A DNA stretch of 64,000 nucleotides from Treponema sp. (GTDB taxonomy: Bacteria; Spirochaetota; Spirochaetia; Treponematales; Treponemataceae). The stretch's first letter is position 1. Each line of letters starts with the position of its first letter. Shown here one piece after another: positions 1-9,725 of the stretch. Below the pieces are notes generated by a model that was given only the letters and a program-made list of their open reading frames with translations, made no database searches and was not told the DNA's origin. The stretch covers positions 25,242 through 89,241 of the forward strand of contig JAEEVR010000010.1 of NCBI GenBank assembly GCA_016290995.1, in the 5' to 3' direction. A program made the translations under genes and the position numbers.

Positions 1-1
1 T

Positions 2-3000
2 CTTACCGACATGACCTATAGTGCGGGCTTGGGCTCTAACGTCACCAGTTACTATGAAATAGTCGGCTGCATGGACGGCGTTCTTAACGACAACGTTACA
101 TTTACGTTCAACACGCCAGACGATTCGGGCCTTTATGTCGCTTACGGCCAAAAGATAAAGCTGACCCACATCGACATTACGCAAACTTCAACTGCTGCCA
201 ACCATTACGCGGCGATTCTTGTTGAGGACACTGCGGGTAGCGAATTGTGGATGGAAGATTCTTCTATCAAGAATATGTACGCCAACGGTTGCTCCGCCAT
301 CGCCGCAAAGAGCAACGTTCACTTAAAGAACGTGGAAATTTCCGGCAACAAAACCGTTCCCACCACAACAGGCAGCGTAGTGTTTGGCCCCGCCATAAAT
401 TCCACCACAGGCGCTGTCAGCATTCTTGGAAAGGTTACCATCCAAAACAACAAGATGGAAGTTGACGATTCCGGAACGACAGTTTACAAAGACATGAACG
501 TTTGGATTGGCGACAACTCAGCGGCAACGCCGGTCTTTAACCCAATAGTTGTTGACGGCCTGATAACAGATAGCAAAATCGGCGTTACGCTTTATGACAA
601 TGGTCAAACATTTACAAGCTATTTTGGCAGCAAGGCTGGAAGCGGCGCGGACCCCGCCGACTACTTTACAAGCGACGAAGGCTGGACTGTAGTTGCAGTC
701 GGCTCGGGCGCGACTACCCAGGCCAAGCTGCAAGCGCCGACTACGCTGTATGTTAAGGCTGGCGGAAGCGACATTATAGGAAACGGAACCGCGTTGAATC
801 CCTACGCCACAATCCAAAGGGCGATTGACAGGATCAACGAGCTTGACAATGCTAGCGCCGCTTACATAATTCAAGTCGTTAACACTTTGGCGGTCGTCCA
901 GCACGCATCGGCGGACAGCGACCTTAAAGCGACTTCGCTTACCATTAAGGGATCCTCTACGTCAACTCCTGTTATTACAGGCGGACTGTCTGCCCAAGGA
1001 AATGCTATTCTTGAATTGTTGGACGTAACCGCCACCATTAATATCCAAGACCTTGACTTCTCAGGAGCAAGAAAATCACCAGCAGGCGGCGCCGCTATTA
1101 ACGCGATTTCTTGCAGCGCAGTGAACATAACGGGATGCAAGTTTGAAAATTGCGTCTCCACCGCCACAACCGGCTTCGGCGGCGCCATTTATTGGGACGG
1201 CGGAACCTTAAACTTGTCTAACACTGACATTACAAGCTGCAGCGCTCCAAAAGGCGGCGCCATTTATGTAAAGAGCGGCAAAGTTGTAATGGACAGCGGA
1301 ACGATAAGCGGCAACACTGCGACTACTGACGGCGGCGGCGTTTATGTTGACTCTAATGGAACCTTCATTATGAGCGGCGGAACAATCAGCGGCAACACCG
1401 CCACAAACGGCGCTGGCGGCGGCATTTGCAATGAAGGAATCACTTGCCTTTATGACGGCGCCACAATTGGAAACGCCAGCGCCAGCGGAACGGCGGAGTC
1501 AGCCACAGCCTGCTCTAACAAGGCCGGCACAAACGGCGGCGGAATTTACAACGGCAAAAAACTTGCGCTTGGCTACAAGGCTTGGGCTTCTACTGCTACC
1601 GCTCCCGCCGCGACCGACAAGGAGACATTGACAAAGGGCGTATACTACAACTACGCGGGAACTGGCGGCGGCATCTTTAACTTCAACACCGGAACGATAT
1701 ACATCGCCAGCGGCAACGTCAGCAAGAACTTGGCCTCGTCCACTTCGGAAGGCGGCGGCGGCATTTGCAACTACGGCTCCGGAGCAAAGCTGTATGTTAC
1801 AGGCGGAACGATAGACTATAACAAAGCTCGCGATGGCGCCGGCGTCTATATGCACAACAGCACCTTTAATTTAAACGGCGGAACGATAGACCACAATACC
1901 GCCACGCATGACGCTGGCGGCGTTGGATTGACAGGCACAAGCAACTCTGCAAAATTTACTTTTGAAAGCGGAACGATATCAAACAACACGGCCGCGAATG
2001 ACGCCGGCGGCGTAGGCGTTCTAAACGGAATCTTTACGATGTCCGGCGGAAGCGTAGAAGGCAACACTGCCGCTACTCACGGCGGCGGCGTTAGCGTTGT
2101 AAGCGGCGCAACCTTTACAATGTCCGCCGGCGCGATTAACAGCAACACTGCAGTCCAAGGCGGCGGAATTTACAATAACGGAACCACGCTCATTTACGGC
2201 GACGCGCAAATCGGCGCCAGCGGCAAAGCGAACAAAGCTAAAAAAGACACTACAGGCGGCACGGTCGTTGGCGGCGGCATTTACAACTATACTTCGGGCA
2301 AGCTTGGCCTTGGCTACAACGCTTGGACTGGCGCGACTCCAACAGCGCAAAGCTGGACGGGAAGCATCTCTTACAACACGGCGCGTGACGGCGGCGCCGG
2401 CGTTTGCAATGCCGGTACAATGTATATGCGTTATGGCACCATTGACCACAACTCCGCTCCAATGGGCGGCGGCCTTTATACAGCGACCTCGGTTAATATG
2501 CCCGGCGGAACGATTAGCTATAACCAAGCGACGACAGGCGGCGGCGGCGGAGTCTTTGCGGAAGGCGGAACGTTCACCCTTTCTGGCGGAACCATTACGC
2601 AAAACACGGCAAAAACCTTTGGCGGCGGTCTTAATCTTATGAACGCAGAGCTCAGCATGACAAGCGGAACAATCTCTTTGAACAAAGCCGCTATGGGCGC
2701 CGGTGTTTATCTTGACAATGGCGACGGAACGGCTGGCGCGACAGTATATAATTCAACCATGTCTGGTGGAACGATTACTAAGAATACAGGAGAAGCGGCT
2801 TCTGGTTCAAGTTCATTTGGCGGCGGCGTGTTTATTGGCAAAAACACTAAGTTTGCCATGAGCGGCGGCTCTGTTTCGGAAAACACGGCTGACTGCGGCG
2901 GCGCCGTTTATATAAGTTATGTCGAAGATACCGATAATCCAGGATCGTTTGTATTAGGCTATCTTGACTTAAGCGCAGACGCTTCTCTTCCTGGCGGAAC

Positions 3001-3559
3001 GGCCAATAAAAACGACATTCAGATTTCAAACTCAATAACTATTTCCGACGCGCTTACCAATACTAATGTCGCGACGATATCTTCGGTATACAATGAATCA
3101 GGCATGTATACCGCCGGAACAGTCGTTTTGGAAGGCGCCGGGGCGTCGGCTCTGCCAACAGGCAGCAACACTAAATTTTCCGTCAAGCCCGACGCCAGCG
3201 CAAAATCATGGGGCATTGACGAAAGCGGCATTCTCGTAGAACTCCACTCCGGCAGCGGCACAATCGAAATCCTCACTGCAGACGGCAAATTGACCTTGAC
3301 CGCAAGCCCGACAAGCATCACCACATCTGGCAACAAGACGATTAATATTAGCTACACAACAACGCCTGCTGGCGGAACGATAGACAGCTGGTCAGTCAAA
3401 GCCTACTACAACGGAACCGACTTAATCGGCTCGTCTACCTCACCTTCATATACGATTCTTGGAAGTTATCCCAACGGATATTATTCGTTGGTTGTAAACG
3501 TAACATATAACGGCGTGACGTATTCCGATACGTTCACTATTTATAAGAACGTTCCGTAA
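2..3559 (+). CDS. Giant beta-helix repeat surface protein (5' partial)
   Basis: The frame is open to the left edge: the first ATG is at 11 but has no ribosome binding site and no signal peptide follows, so the N-terminus lies outside the window. Roughly residues 350-1030 are a long run of degenerate repeats of the type GGGIYN, MSGGTISGNTA, SGNTATNGAG, typical of right-handed parallel beta-helix (pectate-lyase-like, Chlamydia Pmp-like) surface proteins. The last ~100 residues look like an Ig-like beta-sandwich ending YSDTFTIYKNVP. Very rich in Gly, Thr, Ser and Asn and almost free of Lys clusters, as expected for an exported protein. It is followed after 17 bases by a second beta-helix gene, probably in one operon. 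Inferred role: adhesin or surface antigen; the ligand is unknown. Confidence 0.8.
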   Translation, partial: LTDMTYSAGLGSNVTSYYEIVGCMDGVLNDNVTFTFNTPDDSGLYVAYGQKIKLTHIDITQTSTAANHYAAILVEDTAGSELWMEDSSIKNMYANGCSAIAAKSNVHLKNVEISGNKTVPTTTGSVVFGPAINSTTGAVSILGKVTIQNNKMEVDDSGTTVYKDMNVWIGDNSAATPVFNPIVVDGLITDSKIGVTLYDNGQTFTSYFGSKAGSGADPADYFTSDEGWTVVAVGSGATTQAKLQAPTTLYVKAGGSDIIGNGTALNPYATIQRAIDRINELDNASAAYIIQVVNTLAVVQHASADSDLKATSLTIKGSSTSTPVITGGLSAQGNAILELLDVTATINIQDLDFSGARKSPAGGAAINAISCSAVNITGCKFENCVSTATTGFGGAIYWDGGTLNLSNTDITSCSAPKGGAIYVKSGKVVMDSGTISGNTATTDGGGVYVDSNGTFIMSGGTISGNTATNGAGGGICNEGITCLYDGATIGNASASGTAESATACSNKAGTNGGGIYNGKKLALGYKAWASTATAPAATDKETLTKGVYYNYAGTGGGIFNFNTGTIYIASGNVSKNLASSTSEGGGGICNYGSGAKLYVTGGTIDYNKARDGAGVYMHNSTFNLNGGTIDHNTATHDAGGVGLTGTSNSAKFTFESGTISNNTAANDAGGVGVLNGIFTMSGGSVEGNTAATHGGGVSVVSGATFTMSAGAINSNTAVQGGGIYNNGTTLIYGDAQIGASGKANKAKKDTTGGTVVGGGIYNYTSGKLGLGYNAWTGATPTAQSWTGSISYNTARDGGAGVCNAGTMYMRYGTIDHNSAPMGGGLYTATSVNMPGGTISYNQATTGGGGGVFAEGGTFTLSGGTITQNTAKTFGGGLNLMNAELSMTSGTISLNKAAMGAGVYLDNGDGTAGATVYNSTMSGGTITKNTGEAASGSSSFGGGVFIGKNTKFAMSGGSVSENTADCGGAVYISYVEDTDNPGSFVLGYLDLSADASLPGGTANKNDIQISNSITISDALTNTNVATISSVYNESGMYTAGTVVLEGAGASALPTGSNTKFSVKPDASAKSWGIDESGILVELHSGSGTIEILTADGKLTLTASPTSITTSGNKTINISYTTTPAGGTIDSWSVKAYYNGTDLIGSSTSPSYTILGSYPNGYYSLVVNVTYNGVTYSDTFTIYKNVP
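1240..2900 (+). repeat. Degenerate tandem beta-helix repeat modules
   Basis: DNA coding for repeated units such as ggcggcggcatttac and ggcggaacgatag recurs many times here. Longer composite modules (Cys-Ser-Asn-Lys followed by GGGIYN and LGYKAW) also occur in the downstream gene between about 5080 and 6520. Such repeats can recombine within and between the two neighbouring genes. Confidence 0.7.
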
Positions 3560-3576
3560 GGACAGGAGATGTTTTT

Positions 3577-6500
3577 ATGATTGGACGCAAAGTTAAAAGT
3601 TTTTTTGTTTTCTCCTTGGCGGCGTTGGCCTTGGGGCTGGCGTCTTGCGACAATTTGGGAACGGATGACGGACCGTCGTCTTTGGCGGTTGTGCACAATG
3701 TAACGGCGGCCGCAGACATTTTGGAGACGCGCGAGTTTAACGGAAGAGTCGGATTTCAGGGTGTGCTTCCGCAAGAATTTTTTAACGACGATTCCAGCCA
3801 AGAAAACGGCGGCAGGACCCTTTTCCCCTCAACCCCGGCCAGCTTGACCTATTCTGTCAGCGCCGCGCAGGTTGGCGGAACAAAGACCGTGACTGGCACC
3901 GCGACCTCCAGCTCATTCTCGATATCGATTCCTTTTACAACAACGACCGAAAAATGGAACATCACCCTAAGCGCAAAGTCAAGCAGCAAAGTGGTCCTCC
4001 AGGCTGTAAAACAAGTATCTTATTCAACGACCGGAAGCAGCCTTTCTATGCCGCTGGACTATTATTCGGGAGCTTCTACCGAAACCGGCGGCATCAGCCT
4101 TACAATTCCAATCTCCACGACAGGAACTACCGCCAGCGGAATCAGCAGCGCAAAAGTAACTTACAACAAATCCGGAGGAACGGCATCAACAGAGAGCGCA
4201 ACCTTAAGCGGAACTAACGTGACTTGGTCAAAAACCAGTCTTGCCCCTGGCTTATACACCGTTAAGATTGTCTTTTACAGCGGAACAAGCGGAGCGGGCA
4301 ACATCGTTTATGTTATCAACGAAACCGCGATGGTTTACTCAAACCTTACGACTTCCGTTCCATACGGCCACGCGGACTATATCGCCTCAAGCGGATCCGG
4401 CTTTACCACAATTACAAGCGCTGTGGTGAACAAACAAAACAGCGTGTTGGCCAGCGGCAAGGTTTATGTTGGCGGATCAGGCGTTTCTGGAGTGACGGCC
4501 AACGACAGCAATAGCGGCTCGGCCTTTGCCCCTGTAAAAACTCTTTACAAGGCTTTGGATATCGTAAACGATATGGCCGCAAAAAACTCGTCCCCAGAAT
4601 ACATCGTTCAAGTCCAGGGCGACATTGACGCGGGAACGACTGCGAACAAAACGGCCACGGTAAATAGCGGCGTAAAAGTAAAAATACTCGGAGACAGTAC
4701 TACAAGCTGGCGAACAATCAGCGGCGGAAGCACTGCTGGAACCTACAATATTTCTTCTAACGGAACGGTCACTGTTGGATACTTGACCTTTGACAAACTA
4801 AGCAACATTCAAGTGGCCGCGGGAACGCTGACAATTGACAACTCCAGCGTCACAAACGCAACGAATGGCGGCTTTTCTGTTTCAACCGGCGCGACGCTAA
4901 CGTCCACGGAAGGCTTGACAATAAGCGCTTGCAGCCGTTCTAGCGGCGGCGGCGGCATAGTCAGCGTCGGAACGCTTACCCTTACCGGAACGACAATCAG
5001 CGGATGCAAAGCCACTACTGATGGCGCGTCAACTTATTCTGGTTGCGGAGGCGCCTTGTTGGTTGCCGGCGCGACAACGTTGACTTCTTGCACAATCGGA
5101 TCTGCAAGTCCGTCCACTACCGCATCGTCGCAGACGGCATGCTCAAACCACGCGGCGAACAACGGCGGCGGCATTTACATTTATGGCGGCGCGACGGTTA
5201 CTTTAGGAAGCAGCACAAAAGTGCAATACAATTACGCCGGAGGAACGTCAGGCAGCGGCGGCGGCATTTACATTAACAACGGAAAGCTTGCTCTTACAGG
5301 CGGAACTACTCCTGTCACAATCGGCTTTAACGGAGCCGCGACTGATGGCGGAGGCCTATACATTTCAAGTTCGTGCGCCAAGGCGATAGAGTTAAAAGGA
5401 AACTTTTACAAAAATTCTGCGGTCGGCAACGGCGGAGCGATTTACACAGCTTCCGGCGCCGCGGTTACGACTCCAACTAGCGACGGTCCCGTAATAGGCG
5501 CCAATATACTCGGCATTATGAATTATGGCAATTCAGCCTCTAGCGGCGGCGGCATTTATATTGCGTCTACCGGCGTTAGCTTTGCGGACGCGGTGATAAG
5601 TTACAACACGGCTACAAATGGCGCCGGCGTTTACATTGCCGCGTCATCGGGCGCCACATTCGCCAACGGCGGTTCCATCACAAATTGCACAGCGTCGTCA
5701 TACGGCGGCGGCATTTACAACAATGGCTCGCTTTATTTGTGCGGCGCGCAAATTACGGAAAACAAGGCGACAACTGGCGGCGGCGGCATTTATTCTAGTT
5801 CAAAAGTTTGCTTGTATGATGACGCAAGCGGCAATTCCACAACTATTTCCTCATGCCAAATAACAGCGACAACAGGCACTAGAGTCGGCGGCGGCGTTTA
5901 TGTGGCTGGCGGCGGCTTGTACCTTGGCTACAAAGAATACACAGACACAACCAAGACTGCGAAGGATTGGTCTGGAGCGATATCCAAAAACACCGCATAT
6001 AATGGCGCCGGCGTATACGTTGCGGCTGGAACTCTTATGATGAGTACAGGAACTATTGGCGGCACAAGTTCAAGTTACGCAAACACCGCGTCGGCCAGCG
6101 GCGCTGGCATTTATGTTGCCGGCGGCAGCGCCACGCTAAAAGGCGGAACTATTAAGTATAATTCTGCCAGCGATGCCGCTGGCGGCGTTTATGACGGAGC
6201 AAGTGTAGAAATAAGCGGCGCCACGATAGAAAATAATACTGCCGCAAATTCTGGCGGCGGCGTTTTTGTTGCTGCTTCAAAAACATTGAAATTTACAAGC
6301 GGATCCATAAAGGGCAATACTGTTATAAAAACAAGCGGCGGCGTTGGCGGCGGAATATATAGCTCCGGATCAATCTTTATAAGCGGAGACGCTGTTGTCG
6401 GCGGCTCTTCTTCTAGCGATGGAAATAAAGTAACGTCCACAAGCGGTGGCATGGGCGGCGGAATCTATTGCGCGTCAGGCGCTTTGTATCTTGGCTACAG

Positions 6501-7836
6501 CGACGCCAGCACCACCGCCAGTTGGACAGGAAGAATAAGCGCAAATTCTATTTCGAGCACTGACGGACAGGGCGGAGGTGTTTACTTTGCCGCAGGCGGC
6601 ACCGGCACCGGCATTGCAATGGCATCCGGAACGATAGGCGGCGCTACCGACGCCTACGCCAACACGGCGACTCTTGGAGGCGCGATTTATAACGGCGGCA
6701 ATAAAACGATTGATATGGGCGGCGCCGCTTCAATTCCGCCTGGCCCTAGCGGAAAAAATGACATATATCTTTATACAACTAACGGCGTAATTAATATTAC
6801 AAGCACGCTTACGGCAACCGCGCCTGTTGGCCTTATATCGATTAAGTCTAGCACTCCGGCAACTACTTTAAATGCCGGAAGGCCTGTAATTAAAACGGCG
6901 ACTATTAGCGAAACAAATTATAAGAGCTCCGTCGCCAAGTTTGCGGCAAAACAAAACCTAGTAAGGCAGGTAATGTTGTCAACTTCTGGGTCAAGCACAT
7001 CTTATTCAACCAGCCTTAAAACGAACGGAGAATATGTTAGCATAGCCAGCAAGAAATACGAAGCCTCGCCTGCGATAACACAGTCAAATGTATTTATAAG
7101 CGGACGAAACTTTACAATGCCAAGTATTATTGCATGCGACCACGAATGCACGCAGGCTGAGTATGGATTGTATTGTAAATATGGCATTTCGACTAAGGTG
7201 CCTAATGCTACGATCGGATTAGGCGATAACTACCCTGCGTATTATGTAAGTTGGTATGACGCGATTGTTTACTGCAATTTGCGCAGCATGGCGGAAGGCC
7301 TTGAACCTGTTTATTCTGTAGGCGGAAAAACCGATCCAACTGAATGGACAGGAATAGATAAAACTACAACAACGCCAATTCATTATTGCGCTCCTTCTTC
7401 TTGTTCTTGGTCTGTGACGATTAACTACCTCAAGAGCGGCTGGCGCCTTCCATACGAGGCGGAATGGGAATACCTTGCGCGCGACGGTAACCTTACTAAT
7501 TCGGGCCAATACACGTATTCTGGAAGTAATACTGCAAATGATGTTTCTTGGAATTCAACTAATTCTGGAAACAAAGCGCATCCAGTCAAAGGAATGAATC
7601 CAACCTTAACTACAGGAATGTACGATATGACCGGCAATGTTTGGGAATGGAACAATGACTGGTATGTCGCAGATCTTACAGGCGTTGGCTTGACAGGTCC
7701 CACAAGCGGAACTGCGCGTCAAGCGCGCCATAGCGGATTTGGTCAGAATAATACCTTGACATATAGAGACTCTGCGTCAACTCCAAACACGCACAATGGC
7801 GACCTTGGCTTCCGCGTCGTACGCACGGTGCCGTAA
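3577..7836 (+). CDS. Giant lipoprotein, beta-helix repeats plus C-terminal FGE/SUMF1-like domain
   Basis: ATG preceded by an AGGAG site. The N-terminus MIGRKVKSFFVFSLAALALG is a lipoprotein signal with lipobox LASC, so the mature protein should be lipidated by Lgt and exposed at the surface or in the periplasm. Residues ~330-1080 are beta-helix repeats (GGGIYI, GAGVYVA, SGGGVF) related to the upstream protein, including LGYKEY and LGYSDA modules. Residues ~1170-1419 are an FGE/SUMF1-like domain: CTQAEYG, GWRLPYEAEWEYLA, DMTGNVWEWNNDWY, and the terminal GDLGFRVVR. The cysteine pair used by true formylglycine-generating enzymes near the C-terminus is absent, so the domain is probably a C-type-lectin-fold binding module rather than an enzyme. 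A hairpin terminator follows. Confidence 0.85.
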   Translation: MIGRKVKSFFVFSLAALALGLASCDNLGTDDGPSSLAVVHNVTAAADILETREFNGRVGFQGVLPQEFFNDDSSQENGGRTLFPSTPASLTYSVSAAQVGGTKTVTGTATSSSFSISIPFTTTTEKWNITLSAKSSSKVVLQAVKQVSYSTTGSSLSMPLDYYSGASTETGGISLTIPISTTGTTASGISSAKVTYNKSGGTASTESATLSGTNVTWSKTSLAPGLYTVKIVFYSGTSGAGNIVYVINETAMVYSNLTTSVPYGHADYIASSGSGFTTITSAVVNKQNSVLASGKVYVGGSGVSGVTANDSNSGSAFAPVKTLYKALDIVNDMAAKNSSPEYIVQVQGDIDAGTTANKTATVNSGVKVKILGDSTTSWRTISGGSTAGTYNISSNGTVTVGYLTFDKLSNIQVAAGTLTIDNSSVTNATNGGFSVSTGATLTSTEGLTISACSRSSGGGGIVSVGTLTLTGTTISGCKATTDGASTYSGCGGALLVAGATTLTSCTIGSASPSTTASSQTACSNHAANNGGGIYIYGGATVTLGSSTKVQYNYAGGTSGSGGGIYINNGKLALTGGTTPVTIGFNGAATDGGGLYISSSCAKAIELKGNFYKNSAVGNGGAIYTASGAAVTTPTSDGPVIGANILGIMNYGNSASSGGGIYIASTGVSFADAVISYNTATNGAGVYIAASSGATFANGGSITNCTASSYGGGIYNNGSLYLCGAQITENKATTGGGGIYSSSKVCLYDDASGNSTTISSCQITATTGTRVGGGVYVAGGGLYLGYKEYTDTTKTAKDWSGAISKNTAYNGAGVYVAAGTLMMSTGTIGGTSSSYANTASASGAGIYVAGGSATLKGGTIKYNSASDAAGGVYDGASVEISGATIENNTAANSGGGVFVAASKTLKFTSGSIKGNTVIKTSGGVGGGIYSSGSIFISGDAVVGGSSSSDGNKVTSTSGGMGGGIYCASGALYLGYSDASTTASWTGRISANSISSTDGQGGGVYFAAGGTGTGIAMASGTIGGATDAYANTATLGGAIYNGGNKTIDMGGAASIPPGPSGKNDIYLYTTNGVINITSTLTATAPVGLISIKSSTPATTLNAGRPVIKTATISETNYKSSVAKFAAKQNLVRQVMLSTSGSSTSYSTSLKTNGEYVSIASKKYEASPAITQSNVFISGRNFTMPSIIACDHECTQAEYGLYCKYGISTKVPNATIGLGDNYPAYYVSWYDAIVYCNLRSMAEGLEPVYSVGGKTDPTEWTGIDKTTTTPIHYCAPSSCSWSVTINYLKSGWRLPYEAEWEYLARDGNLTNSGQYTYSGSNTANDVSWNSTNSGNKAHPVKGMNPTLTTGMYDMTGNVWEWNNDWYVADLTGVGLTGPTSGTARQARHSGFGQNNTLTYRDSASTPNTHNGDLGFRVVRTVP
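4900..6720 (+). repeat. Beta-helix repeat modules in the lipoprotein gene
   Basis: Recurrent ggcggcggcatttac/tat-type units coding GGGIYI and GAGIYVA turns. The spacing of about 20-30 codons is uneven, consistent with old internal duplication. Related at protein and partly at DNA level to the repeats at 1240-2900. Confidence 0.65.
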
Positions 7837-7866
7837 GATTTGCGTAGCTTGGTTTGCGCATTGGCA

Positions 7867-7895
7867 AGGGCCGCTCAATTGGGCGGCCTTTTTTG
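7867..7895 (+). terminator. Rho-independent terminator
   Basis: Stem ggccgc (7869-7874) pairs with gcggcc (7883-7888) and is followed by a T run. It ends the beta-helix/lipoprotein operon. Confidence 0.85.
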
Positions 7896-8005
7896 GTTTA
7901 GGAATTGTGTGTTGTTTGCGGGAGCGCGGGCTAAGCCTCCGCCGACTGCAAGCGTTTTTCAATTTCGAGTTTGTCAACTTTATATTCGCGGGCCGAGCGC
8001 TCCCC

Positions 8006-8034
8006 TTGAAAATTCCGCTTTCTTCCACTATAAT
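8006..8034 (+). promoter_or_regulatory. ptsI promoter, predicted leaderless transcript
   Basis: TTGAAA (8006-8011), 17-bp spacer, TATAAT (8029-8034). The ptsI ATG begins at 8043, only 8 bases after the -10 box, so transcription should start at or within a base or two of the start codon. There is no Shine-Dalgarno sequence. Confidence 0.8.
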
Positions 8035-8042
8035 ATTTTGCG

Positions 8043-9725
8043 ATGGATTTGTTTTTTGGAGCGTCGGTTTCGCCCGGAATTGGGCGGGGCAACGCATTTG
8101 TAATTCCCGATCAAGCGCAGCGCGTCATTCCTCAAACGCCGATTACCGCGGAGCAAGTTGATTCCGAATGGCTCCGCTATGTCTACGCGCGCGATTCTGT
8201 GGCGGAGCAAATCAAAATTCAGCTTGAACAAATCCAGGGCAACAAGGAAATTTTCGAGACCTATTCGTTGATGCTGGCCGACCCGGTCTTTAACAAGGAA
8301 GTGGGCGACTGCATCGCCCAGCGTCTTTTTAACGTCGAGTTCATCCTTGACTTTAAGATGGAGGAATACGCCCAGCGCCTGCGCGACAGCGGAAACGATT
8401 ACTTGGCCGACCGCGCGCAGGACATCATCGACATCTTTGGCCGCGTCCTCAACGAGCTTTTGAATATTCATCCCTTTGACATGGAGCAAGTTCCCGAAGG
8501 CGTCGTCTTGATCGCGCAGTCGCTTAACGCCAGCGACGCGATGGTCATTTCAAAAAAGCGTTTGTCGGGCTTGGCGCTTGTGGAAGGAGGCCTTTCCAGC
8601 CACGTGGCCATTTTGGCGCGCAGCTATGGCGTTCCCGCGGTATTCGCTCTTCCCAAAGAAATAAAGAAAATCCATAACAGCGAGCGCATAATCCTTGACG
8701 CGGATTCCGCCGAGCTTATCGTGGATCCCGACGCCGGAACGGTATTGGACTACCAAAAAAAAGTGGAGCAAATCGCCGAGCGCAAAAAGGCGCTTTTGCT
8801 TTTCCGTTCCAAGCCGGCCCAAACAAAAGACGGCGAGCGCTTTCATCTTTACGCCAACATCGGAACGGTTCAAGAAGCCAAAATCGCTTTGGAAGAAGGA
8901 GCGGAAGGCATCGGACTTTTTAGAACGGAATTCCTTTTTATGAACGAATTGAATTCCGGCGAAGGAGGCGCGCGCTCGGTAAGCGAAGAGGCTCAGTTTG
9001 AAGCCTACAAAGAAGTTTTGCAAATTATGGGCGACCGGCCTGTCACAATCCGAACGCTTGACGCTGGCGGTGACAAGCTTTTAAAGATGGTTGACGCTCC
9101 AGCCGAAACGGAAAAAAATCCTTTGATGGGCTTGCGCGCGATTAGAATGAGTTTGCAAACTCCGCAGCTTTTTAAGACGCAGCTTCGCGCGCTTTACCGC
9201 GCCAGCGTTTACGGAAACTTAAAGATTATGTTCCCGCTGATTACAAGCCAAGAACAAGTTGAGCAGGCCCGCGTCATCGCAAAGCAAGTCCGCGACGAGC
9301 TTTTGGAAGAAGGAATAAAAGTAAAGGACGTTCCGATTGGAATTATGATAGAGACCGCCGCCGCCGGAATCATCGCCGACTGTCTGGCCACTGTCTCTGA
9401 TTTCTTTTCTATCGGAACCAACGACTTGACGCAATACACATTGGGCGTTGACCGCGAAAACGTCAACGTGGCCGATTGCTACGACGAATCTCATTTGGCG
9501 GTAATGCGCTTGATAGAGAACACAATCAAGGCGGCGAGCGACGCAGGCATACCAGTTTCGGTTTGCGGCGAGATGGCAAGCCGCATCGATTCCGCCATGA
9601 TGTTGGCTGGAATGGGAATCCGAAACCTTAGCATGGGTCCTTCGCAAATTTCTTTGGTGAAGGAAAAACTTTCTACAATTACCGTAAAAGAACTGGAAGC
9701 GATTTTAGATGGAAAACGAAGATAA
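8043..9725 (+). CDS. ptsI: Phosphoenolpyruvate-protein phosphotransferase (PTS enzyme I)
   Basis: Enzyme I takes phosphate from PEP and passes it to HPr in the cytoplasm. The 560 residues match the usual length (575 in E. coli). The N-terminus GASVSPGIGRG is the expected start of EI, which fixes the ATG. The phosphorylated His187 lies in GGLSSHVAILA. The C-terminal TIM-barrel contains FRTEFLFM, IGTNDLTQY and the active-site Cys508 in VCGEMAS. The ATG follows the -10 box almost directly, so the mRNA is probably leaderless. The gene overlaps der by 17 bases and heads a ptsI-der-merR-rsm22 operon. No HPr or sugar EIIBC gene is in the window; with ptsN at 51383 this suggests a regulatory PTS. Confidence 0.97.
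   Translation: MDLFFGASVSPGIGRGNAFVIPDQAQRVIPQTPITAEQVDSEWLRYVYARDSVAEQIKIQLEQIQGNKEIFETYSLMLADPVFNKEVGDCIAQRLFNVEFILDFKMEEYAQRLRDSGNDYLADRAQDIIDIFGRVLNELLNIHPFDMEQVPEGVVLIAQSLNASDAMVISKKRLSGLALVEGGLSSHVAILARSYGVPAVFALPKEIKKIHNSERIILDADSAELIVDPDAGTVLDYQKKVEQIAERKKALLLFRSKPAQTKDGERFHLYANIGTVQEAKIALEEGAEGIGLFRTEFLFMNELNSGEGGARSVSEEAQFEAYKEVLQIMGDRPVTIRTLDAGGDKLLKMVDAPAETEKNPLMGLRAIRMSLQTPQLFKTQLRALYRASVYGNLKIMFPLITSQEQVEQARVIAKQVRDELLEEGIKVKDVPIGIMIETAAAGIIADCLATVSDFFSIGTNDLTQYTLGVDRENVNVADCYDESHLAVMRLIENTIKAASDAGIPVSVCGEMASRIDSAMMLAGMGIRNLSMGPSQISLVKEKLSTITVKELEAILDGKRR

Noticed and set aside
1240..2900. CRISPR array in the repeat-rich left end
   Set aside because: Repeats are degenerate, in frame and code for beta-helix turns; there are no uniform spacers and no cas genes.
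3537..3719. Minus-strand open frames across the two beta-helix genes
   Set aside because: Shadows of the repetitive GC-rich plus-strand codons; no ribosome sites or family motifs.
3577..7836. Active formylglycine-generating enzyme
   Set aside because: The C-terminal cysteine pair required for catalysis is missing and no sulfatase gene is nearby; a binding module is more likely.
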